Source of the DNA: Anaerolineae bacterium
Lineage (GTDB): Bacteria; Chloroflexota; Anaerolineae; B4-G1
Length of the DNA: 6,808 bases
Direction of reading: 5' to 3'
Assembly (NCBI GenBank): GCA_030612585.1
Contig: JAUWNP010000222.1
Location: 1 to 6,808 of the forward strand
The notes under the pieces are model-generated. The model was given only the letters and a program-made list of their open reading frames with translations. It searched no databases and was not told the DNA's origin. Positions 1-6,808 of this stretch are shown piece after piece. A program made the translations under genes and the position numbers. Within the stretch, counting starts at the first letter, position 1; each line of letters begins with the position of its first letter.

Positions 1-2391
<2,391 letters not shown>

Positions 2392-2396
2392 GTCTG

Positions 2397-2403
2397 CCTC
2401 CTT
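2397..2403 (-). promoter_or_regulatory. Ribosome binding site of leuS
   Basis: The sequence AAGGAGG on the minus strand is a perfect anti-16S match lying five bases before ATG 2391. It fixes the leuS start. Confidence 0.85.
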
Positions 2404-2529
2404 GCTTGGTTTCGTCTTTAGTTCTTATTGCATGTCCTGGCACTGCCTGGGCCACAGCACCCCGTACTCTCCTCTCCTCGCTTCTGCTACCCAGGTTCGA
2501 TCTTCTGGTATGCGTGTGTACTCTTCTCC

Positions 2530-2558
2530 TTGCGTATCTGCACCATCTATGATAACAT
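2530..2558 (+). promoter_or_regulatory. Candidate promoter of the nucleotidyltransferase operon
   Basis: TTGCGT (2530-2535) and TAACAT (2553-2558) are separated by 17 bp, upstream of the GTG start at 2592. Both boxes deviate from consensus (about 3/6 and 4/6). An alternative -10, TATGAT at 2548-2553, is a better match but has no matching -35. The region lies between divergent genes, so some promoter is expected here. The exact boxes are uncertain. Confidence 0.35.
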
Positions 2559-2560
2559 AG
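2547..2560. promoter_or_regulatory. Inverted repeat CTATG-N4-CATAG, possible operator
   Basis: A perfect 5-bp inverted repeat with a 4-bp centre (ATAA) overlaps the candidate -10 of the nucleotidyltransferase operon. Toxin-antitoxin promoters are commonly autorepressed through such dyads, so an operator is plausible. The arms are short and chance cannot be excluded. Confidence 0.35.
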
Positions 2561-2591
2561 AGGCCAGCCACTCCATCCACGGGAGCGTCAT

Positions 2592-2852
2592 GTGAGCGCA
2601 CAGACCGCGATCTTTGTTACATATGAGGACTTCGCCCCGGTCGTGCGGGCTGTGTTTGATGATCTGGACATGCAGCAGTTGGCAATCTTCCGCCGACTAT
2701 CGGGAGCACGGCGCATACAGATGATCTCTGAGATCTGTCGGGTGCTACGGAAGAACATCGCCGCTTCCATCCTCACGCATAATCCCGATATCGGTTTTCA
2801 GGAATTACGCCATCGGGTAGCAGAGCGTGTCAGAATGACCTATGCCCACTGA
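2592..2852 (+). CDS. Small Rv0078B-like protein, putative antitoxin
   Basis: This 86-residue soluble protein is probably the antitoxin partner of the downstream nucleotidyltransferase. The start is GTG at 2592, preceded by GGGAG with a six-base gap; the ATG just upstream runs straight into TGA. Residues 29-84 fit the pattern I recall for the Rv0078B-related family: an IFRRLSGARR helix start, an amphipathic helix, then NPD at 64-66 and a final ELRHRVAERV helix. There is no signal peptide, membrane segment or recognisable DNA-binding motif. The stop codon overlaps the next gene by 11 bp, which indicates translational coupling. The family call is from memory of the pattern, not a search. The antitoxin role is inferred from gene order and partner. 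Confidence 0.65.
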   Translation: MSAQTAIFVTYEDFAPVVRAVFDDLDMQQLAIFRRLSGARRIQMISEICRVLRKNIAASILTHNPDIGFQELRHRVAERVRMTYAH

Positions 2853-3441
2853 AGACTTCGACGAATTCTTGCATTCCATCATCACCACATTGGAGAACCT
2901 CGGCTTTCAGTACGCGATTGGGGGTTCGGTAGCCAGTTCTCGCTATGGCGAACCACGTTCAACCTTTGATGTTGACGTCAGCGTCAGGTTGCCCATTGAA
3001 GAAGCCGGGCGTTTTGTGACTGCTTTTCAGGCCCTCGACTATTGTGTTTACCTTGATGCGATAGTGGATGCTTTCATTTACAAACAGCCGTTTAACATCA
3101 TTGACGCTGAGAGTGGGTTCAAAGCGGACATCTTCCTGGTTGATCCTGACGAACCCACCGAACTGGAGCGGTCGGCTATGGCCCGGAGGCGGCGAGAGAT
3201 GTATGACCCAGACACCGGGGCCGCGACTTACCTCTACGCACCCGAAGATGTGATCATCTACAAACTCAAGTACTACCTCTCGGGCCGGATAGACAAGCAC
3301 CTGCGGGATATTGCCGCTATGTTGACGGTTCAGGGCGATGATCTTGACTCTGACTACATAGAACAGTGGGCTGCCCGCATCGGTGCGACCGACCTGTGGC
3401 ACGCGCTGGTGGGCGAATACCACCGCCGCATTCGGGCATAG
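2842..3441 (+). CDS. Nucleotidyltransferase, AbiEii/MNT-like, putative toxin
   Basis: This 199-residue protein has a polymerase-beta type nucleotidyltransferase fold. AIGGSVASSRYG (26-36) carries the GG/S signature, followed by TFDVDV (41-46), in which D43 and D45 are the likely metal-binding acids. KADIFLV (94-100) supplies a third acid at D96. PEDVIIYKLKYYLSGR and KHLRDI (about 134-157) form the conserved helical part seen in AbiEii-like and DUF6036-like proteins. All catalytic acids are present, so the enzyme looks intact. Known relatives such as the mycobacterial MenT toxins add nucleotides to tRNA 3' ends, but the substrate here is unknown. The gene overlaps the antitoxin candidate by 11 bp and probably depends on it for translation. 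A housekeeping nucleotidyltransferase role cannot be excluded. Confidence 0.8.
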   Translation: MPTEDFDEFLHSIITTLENLGFQYAIGGSVASSRYGEPRSTFDVDVSVRLPIEEAGRFVTAFQALDYCVYLDAIVDAFIYKQPFNIIDAESGFKADIFLVDPDEPTELERSAMARRRREMYDPDTGAATYLYAPEDVIIYKLKYYLSGRIDKHLRDIAAMLTVQGDDLDSDYIEQWAARIGATDLWHALVGEYHRRIRA

Positions 3442-3454
3442 GCCACGCCCGAAT
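3430..3454. terminator. Hairpin over the nucleotidyltransferase stop codon
   Basis: ATTCGGGC (3430-3437) pairs perfectly with GCCCGAAT (3447-3454), and the nine-base loop contains the TAG stop. It sits between two convergent genes whose ends are 22 bp apart, where a shared terminator would be useful. Neither strand has a good T-tract directly after the stem, so intrinsic termination is not certain. Confidence 0.45.
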
Positions 3455-3463
3455 AGTCTCCCG

Positions 3464-4384
3464 TCAGCCTCTGTTTATCTCCTGCGCCTCCTGTCTCCGC
3501 CACAACATCCGGTTATCTTTCATCGTAGTTGTCGCCTTCCCCGCCCGCTCCAGCGAGGAGAGGGCGGCAAGGATAGTTGTCCGGGTAAGGAAGTAGGCGG
3601 TCGCCGTTGCCAGACGAAGCCCGAAGTGATCGGCCACTCGTTGAACCAGGGCCGGCGTTTCCTGCGGCTCCTCCAACGCCGCGTAGATCTGCTCCCGCAC
3701 CTCCTCCAGGCGTGCCCGGTTGGCGGCGCAAATTTGCTTGATCTCCGTGCCGGAGGTGTAGGCCGGGCCATGGCCCGGCGCGAAGTGGGCGTAGGGCAGG
3801 TCTGGCAGTCGCTCCAGTGTCTCCAGCGAGGCGTCCAGATCCACGCAGAAGGTCACCTTATGCTTCTGGAGCGTCTCCGCTGGGAAGAGGGCGTCGGCGC
3901 AGAAGAGTACCTCTCCCACCGCCACCCCCACCTGGTTGAGAGAGTGGCCTGGCAGTGGTGTCACCTCCACCTGGAACGGACCAATCTCCAGCGGCCCTGG
4001 CTCCAAGATGTGGTCAATCCGGCATGGCCTGGCCAGCGTGAACTTGTGGCACAGTTCCCCGATGGGTGCTGCACCACCGAAGAGATAAAGCGGCTCAATG
4101 ATGGGGTGCTCCATCATCGCGGCCTCCAGCGGGGGGGCATAGATCGGCATCCCCAGATGGCGCTGTAGGAAGTAGGCGCCACCGAAGTGGTCGGCGTGGG
4201 CGTGGGTGATGACTACGGCTTCGAGGGAGACCTCCGCCTTCTCGACGGCGCGCAGCGCCCGCCGGGCGGTGTCCTTATCCAGCCCTGCGTCGATCAGCAG
4301 CCCCTTCCTGTCCTGCACGACCAGTCCCATATTGGAGCCGCTCCGCAGGTGGAAGATGCCAGATGCCAGTTCCACTCGTTCCAC
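3464..4384 (-). CDS. MBL-fold metallo-hydrolase
   Basis: This 306-residue cytoplasmic metallo-beta-lactamase-fold hydrolase has its full metal set visible: HAHADH at 61-66, H147 in LPGHS, D164 in FCADALF, and H205 in APGHG. These match the two-metal site of glyoxalase II-like and LACTB2-like enzymes. Residues from about 230 to the end look like a helical, winged-helix-type C-terminal domain, as in LACTB2-like proteins. The substrate cannot be told from sequence; thioesters, lactones, phosphoesters and RNA are all handled by relatives. The GTG start at 4384 lies one base after the ilvE TAA, and GGGGAAG before it serves as the ribosome binding site within the end of ilvE. The gene is therefore the second member of the T-box-controlled transcript. 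No key residue is missing. Confidence 0.88.
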   Translation of the reverse strand: MERVELASGIFHLRSGSNMGLVVQDRKGLLIDAGLDKDTARRALRAVEKAEVSLEAVVITHAHADHFGGAYFLQRHLGMPIYAPPLEAAMMEHPIIEPLYLFGGAAPIGELCHKFTLARPCRIDHILEPGPLEIGPFQVEVTPLPGHSLNQVGVAVGEVLFCADALFPAETLQKHKVTFCVDLDASLETLERLPDLPYAHFAPGHGPAYTSGTEIKQICAANRARLEEVREQIYAALEEPQETPALVQRVADHFGLRLATATAYFLTRTTILAALSSLERAGKATTTMKDNRMLWRRQEAQEINRG

Positions 4385-4385
4385 C

Positions 4386-5378
4386 TTACTTCCCCTCTCT
4401 CCTCTCCCCTTTCTCCTTTCTTCTCTCTTCTCTCTCCTCTCTCTTTTCTCTCCTCTCTTCCACCAGCGTCATCCAGCCAAAGCGATCCTCCAGTTCCCCT
4501 CTGACAATGCCGAAGAACTGCTCCTGCAGGTGAGCCGTCACTGGCCCGCGCCGCCCCTCGCCCACCGGGATACTGTCTATTGAGCGAATGGGGGTGATTT
4601 CCGCCGCTGTGCCGGTGAAGAAGGCTTCGTCGGCCAGGTAGAGCATCTCGCGGGCGATCACTTGCTCCTGCACCGCGTATCCCAAATCACGCGCCAACTC
4701 GATGACGAATGCCCTGGTGATGCCTGCCAGGAGCGATGCTGCCAGTGGTGGTGTGTAAAGCACGCCGTCTTTCATGATGAATATGTTCTCCCCGCTGCCT
4801 TCACTGACGTAACCGGCGACGTTTAGCGCGATACCCTCTGCAAAACCCCGGTTGTGGGCCTCCATCGCGATCAATTGCGAGTTGATGTACTGTCCGCCTA
4901 TTTTGGCCAGCGCCGGGAGGGTATTCGGAGCCATACGCTGCCAGGTGCTCACCCCGGCGTCAATCCCCTCCTTTAGCGCTTCTTCGCCCAGGAACTGTCC
5001 CATCGCTATCGTGCCGATGGTCACTTCGACGGGGCAGGATCTTGGATCGAGAGAGATCACGTCCACGCCGCGAAAGACCAGCGGGCGGATGTAACAGGAT
5101 TGGAGTTCGTTGGCCCGAATCGTCTCCAGGATGGCCTGGGAGATCTCATCCGGTTTGTATGGGATCGGCATGCGGTAGATCTTGCACGAGTCGAACAGTC
5201 TGCGCACGTGGAGTTCCAGGCCGACTACTGCCGGGCCACGGGAGGTGCCGTAGGCGCGGATTCCCTCGAAGACGCTGGAACCGTAGTGCAGCGCGTGGGC
5301 GAAAACGTGCACCTGCGCCTCGTTCCAGGGCACCAGATTGCCGTTGAACCAGATCCAGGGTGTAGGTTTGATGCTCAT
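4386..5378 (-). CDS. ilvE: Branched-chain amino acid aminotransferase
   Basis: This class IV PLP-dependent aminotransferase transfers amino groups between glutamate and the 2-oxo acids of leucine, isoleucine and valine, the last step of their synthesis. The frame starts at ATG 5378, nine bases after GAGGGG. K159 in LPALAKIGGQYINS is the PLP lysine. E193 in YVSEGSGENIF matches the residue that holds the pyridine nitrogen. FTGTAAEITPIRSID (about 254-268) and GEGRRGPVT (273-281) are the typical C-terminal motifs. The family fold ends near GWMTLV (306), about the usual length. A further 24 residues made only of E, R, K and G follow, encoded by a pure purine tract, and are probably not part of the fold. 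The gene follows a T-box leader and is coupled to the MBL-fold gene. Confidence 0.95.
   Translation of the reverse strand: MSIKPTPWIWFNGNLVPWNEAQVHVFAHALHYGSSVFEGIRAYGTSRGPAVVGLELHVRRLFDSCKIYRMPIPYKPDEISQAILETIRANELQSCYIRPLVFRGVDVISLDPRSCPVEVTIGTIAMGQFLGEEALKEGIDAGVSTWQRMAPNTLPALAKIGGQYINSQLIAMEAHNRGFAEGIALNVAGYVSEGSGENIFIMKDGVLYTPPLAASLLAGITRAFVIELARDLGYAVQEQVIAREMLYLADEAFFTGTAAEITPIRSIDSIPVGEGRRGPVTAHLQEQFFGIVRGELEDRFGWMTLVEERREKREEREERRKEKGERREGK
4389..4461. repeat. 73-bp perfect homopurine/homopyrimidine tract
   Basis: Every base from 4389 to 4461 is C or T on the plus strand (A or G on the minus strand). It is an irregular mix of TC, TCC and TTC units. It encodes the last 24 residues of ilvE and supplies the ribosome binding site of the next gene. 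Such tracts can form triplex (H-DNA) structures and can change length by slippage. The irregular units suggest old expansion plus point changes. Confidence 0.9.
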
Positions 5379-5387
5379 GCTGTTCTT

Positions 5388-5393
5388 CCCCTC
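5388..5393 (-). promoter_or_regulatory. Ribosome binding site of ilvE
   Basis: GAGGGG on the minus strand lies nine bases before ATG 5378 and downstream of the T-box terminator. It is therefore transcribed only when the terminator is bypassed. Confidence 0.6.
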
Positions 5394-5403
5394 GCTTAAT
5401 TAC

Positions 5404-5434
5404 AAAAAACCCCTTCGTCTCAGGGACGAAGGGG
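5404..5434 (-). terminator. T-box intrinsic terminator
   Basis: CCCCTTCGTC (5434-5425) pairs with GACGAAGGGG (5419-5410) over ten perfect base pairs with a five-base loop, followed by six T (5409-5404). Its 5' arm and loop contain CCCTGA (5425-5420), complementary to TCAGGG (5455-5450) of the T-box. Terminator and antiterminator are therefore mutually exclusive. Confidence 0.93.
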
Positions 5435-5680
5435 CACTCCGTGGTACCACCCTGATTGGAGAGCATCCCGGATACACAGGATGCTTCCCGCTCTTGGCCT
5501 ACTAACGGGGGCCAGTCGTCATCGGCTACTAACTGGTCGCTTGTTGCTGGATGTTCGTTTTCGCCGACGCGGCTCCCAGGCGAGTTTGGCCTTGTATGGC
5601 GCTCCCCCTGGGCGCCGGTTGCCGGGCTTCCACCAGGTTTTTCCCGGCTCGCTGCGGAGATGGCCTACTACTCCTGTTCG
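5404..5680 (-). promoter_or_regulatory. T-box riboswitch leader of ilvE, candidate Leu specifier
   Basis: This transcription-attenuating T-box senses uncharged tRNA. The core AGGGTGGTACCACGG lies at 5453-5439, and its TGGT bulge would pair with the A73-CCA end of tRNA. Stem I is formed by CAGG (5676-5673) with CCTG (5580-5577) and GGCC (5665-5662) with GGCC (5591-5588). These enclose an internal loop of AGTAGTA opposite AAACTCG. In that loop CTC (5584-5582), followed by a purine, is the best specifier, giving leucine. The apical stem is GCCGGG/CCCGGC (5648-5643, 5626-5621). Stem II is 5569-5563 with 5526-5520. CCAGT (5536-5532) pairs with ACTGG (5516-5512) as the IIA/B pseudoknot, and stem III is 5485-5479 with 5468-5462. 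Uncharged tRNA-Leu would favour the antiterminator and turn on ilvE and the MBL-fold gene. The T-box is near certain; the specifier is less so. Confidence 0.95.
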
Positions 5681-5701
5681 TTGCCTTTCAATGTGACGAG
5701 G

Positions 5702-5774
5702 TGGACCCGGAGGGACTCGAACCCTCGACCCCCACAATGCCATTGTGGTGCGCTCCCAACTGCGCTACGGGCCC
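5702..5774 (-). tRNA. tRNA-Ala (anticodon GGC)
   Basis: A 73-nt cloverleaf has acceptor GGGCCCG paired with CGGGTCC, including the G3-U70 wobble that identifies alanine tRNAs. The anticodon stem is CCACA/TGTGG with loop ATGGCAT, so the anticodon is GGC. The T-arm is GAGGG-TTCGAGT-CCCTC and the discriminator is A. The next bases are CCT, so the full CCA tail is not encoded and must be added. The T-box leader starts about 20 bases after its 3' end. Confidence 0.97.
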
Positions 5775-5789
5775 ACGCTGAGGCGATGC

Positions 5790-5865
<76 letters not shown>

Positions 5866-5881
5866 ATGACCACCTACCCTA

Positions 5882-5909
5882 ATTCTACTCCAGAATGGAG
5901 AGATGTCAA
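5882..5909 (-). promoter_or_regulatory. Sigma70-type promoter of the tRNA-Ala/T-box/ilvE unit
   Basis: TTGACA (5909-5904, perfect) and TAGAAT (5887-5882, five of six) are separated by 16 bp and lie about 17 bases before the first tRNA, so transcription should start near 5874-5876. It is the only strong promoter found upstream of the tRNAs. There is no space for another between the second tRNA and the T-box. Two dyads overlap it (see findings). Confidence 0.8.
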
Positions 5910-5963
5910 GGTTTGACACGACATGCCCGATTCCACCGGTCAAGTAGTAACAATTGATTGGGC

Positions 5964-5995
5964 GAGCGACGGCGACATGGGGGACGTCGTCGCTC
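5964..5995 (-). terminator. Hairpin after the methyltransferase gene
   Basis: GAGCGACG and CGTCGCTC form a perfect 8-bp stem with a 16-base loop, starting 16 bases past the methyltransferase stop. No U-tract follows on the minus strand, so it may be a weak or factor-dependent terminator, or an mRNA 3'-end stabiliser, insulating the gene from the tRNA promoter. Confidence 0.35.
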
Positions 5996-6011
5996 TGGCC
6001 GACCGCAATGT

Positions 6012-6779
6012 TTATGCTCTTTGTTCAAAAAGCATCTTTGTAAGACCTCTTCGCTCGGTGAAAAGCCTATCGAGCAGACGCGTAAGAGGTAGGCAAGTCC
6101 TTTGGCAAACGGCTGTCATAGGAGGAATCGGCTCACCTTCTTTTCGGTTTCTAGGGCTCGTCAATCTCAGAATAACTGCCGAGGCCAAACGGTTGACGAG
6201 TATACTGATATACTTGACTTTTGTGAGTTTGAAGCCGTGTTTCTCCATGATAGTTTGATAATAGCCGACTGGCCTTACAGCCCATGATGTGCCAGCCTTT
6301 ACTTTGTCAGATGTATCTTCAAAGAGGAAGGCCTTTTCCTTGGTAACTCTACAGATTTCTCGCATAAGATTGGTAAGCATTTCTTCGTCTGTATTGTGCT
6401 GCAATACGGTGACAGTATATATGATATCCACGCTCTTATCTTCAAATGGTAAAGTCACACCGTCTGTAAGAACAAGTTCGACATCGGGAAGTATGGCTTG
6501 CAAGTTTCGGGTAGCAAGACCAATCATTTTCCAGGATATATCGCAACCCACCAGTCTCTTTGGACTGGCACTATGTACTACTTCCAAATTCCCACCAGGC
6601 CCACAGCCAACTTCTAAGACCGATTTGTCCCGAAAGTTAATCTCCATAAACTCTTCGAGAAATCTGGCGCGCTTATATCTATAGAAGGGCGTGTCATCTC
6701 CAGCTACGAGGTTCCGTAAGCCGCGGGCCTGGATTCTCTCCGCAACTTCCGTCCAGTAAGTGCGAGGATGATATCCCAT
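6012..6779 (-). CDS. Class I SAM-dependent methyltransferase
   Basis: This 255-residue cytoplasmic Rossmann-fold methyltransferase contains VLEVGCGPGGNL (54-65), the glycine-rich SAM-binding motif I. D80 in LVGCDIS is the acid expected to bind the ribose of SAM. LTDGVTLPFEDKSVDIIYTVTVLQH (104-128) covers motifs II and III, and MREICRVTK (139-147) is the usual following helix. The protein resembles the Methyltransf_11 group. The C-terminal 80 residues are not diagnostic, so the acceptor is unknown; many relatives modify sugars, lipids, quinones or small metabolites. The ATG at 6779 follows AGAGGA with a suitable gap. The gene is visibly AT-richer than leuS and ilvE, and uses A/T-ending codons more often. 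That suggests acquisition by transfer, perhaps as part of a larger cluster beyond the right edge. Confidence 0.85.
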   Translation of the reverse strand: MGYHPRTYWTEVAERIQARGLRNLVAGDDTPFYRYKRARFLEEFMEINFRDKSVLEVGCGPGGNLEVVHSASPKRLVGCDISWKMIGLATRNLQAILPDVELVLTDGVTLPFEDKSVDIIYTVTVLQHNTDEEMLTNLMREICRVTKEKAFLFEDTSDKVKAGTSWAVRPVGYYQTIMEKHGFKLTKVKYISILVNRLASAVILRLTSPRNRKEGEPIPPMTAVCQRTCLPLTRLLDRLFTERRGLTKMLFEQRA

Positions 6780-6808
6780 TGCTCATTTCCTCTGTCTACG
6801 TTATTCTC

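Noticed and set aside
2392..2591. Possible T-box or leucine leader peptide upstream of leuS
   Set aside because: No GGGTGG-ACC core, no terminator with a T-tract and no run of leucine codons are present.
3383..4168. Plus-strand open frame of about 261 codons
   Set aside because: It is antisense to the MBL-fold gene, overlaps the nucleotidyltransferase 3' end out of frame, and shows no recognisable domain.
5923..6258. Plus-strand open frame of about 111 codons
   Set aside because: It overlaps the 3' end of the methyltransferase on the other strand, and I see no domain or ribosome binding site. The part outside the methyltransferase is only about 90 bp.

Overview
The window is a stretch of bacterial chromosome. 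It is GC-rich except for an AT-richer gene at the right end. The LeuRS type, a T-box riboswitch and a nucleotidyltransferase/Rv0078B-type pair together would fit Chloroflexota or another T-box-using phylum. That assignment is inference from family knowledge; no taxonomic marker was searched.

Layout, left to right. Positions 1-100 are homopolymeric G/C sequence that looks like an assembly or sequencing artefact at a contig end. It cuts off the 3' part of leuS (leucyl-tRNA synthetase, minus strand, start at 2391). I translated leuS codon by codon, and it is uninterrupted from 2391 to about 101. A divergent intergenic region of about 200 bp holds the leuS Shine-Dalgarno site and a dyad overlapping a possible promoter. 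Then comes a plus-strand two-gene operon (2592-3441): a small Rv0078B-like antitoxin candidate and a nucleotidyltransferase, overlapping by 11 bp. A hairpin covers the stop codon of the nucleotidyltransferase.

The right half is on the minus strand and reads leftwards. A strong sigma70-type promoter (5882-5909) is followed by two tRNA-Ala genes (CGC, GGC). Almost immediately afterwards comes a complete T-box leader (about 5404-5680) with a candidate leucine specifier CUC, then ilvE (branched-chain aminotransferase), then an MBL-fold hydrolase with a one-base gap. No promoter fits between the second tRNA and the T-box, so the tRNAs, T-box, ilvE and hydrolase are probably one transcript cut by tRNA processing. 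ilvE ends in a 24-residue tail of only E, R, K and G, encoded by a 73-bp perfect homopurine tract. At the far right is an AT-richer SAM-dependent methyltransferase gene.

Functionally, leuS consumes leucine and ilvE makes or interconverts it. The T-box would raise ilvE and hydrolase expression when uncharged tRNA-Leu accumulates. The nucleotidyltransferase pair is the best candidate for an accessory toxin-antitoxin system; related toxins act on tRNA. The tRNA-T-box fusion, the purine tail and the dyads at promoters are the most unusual structural points.
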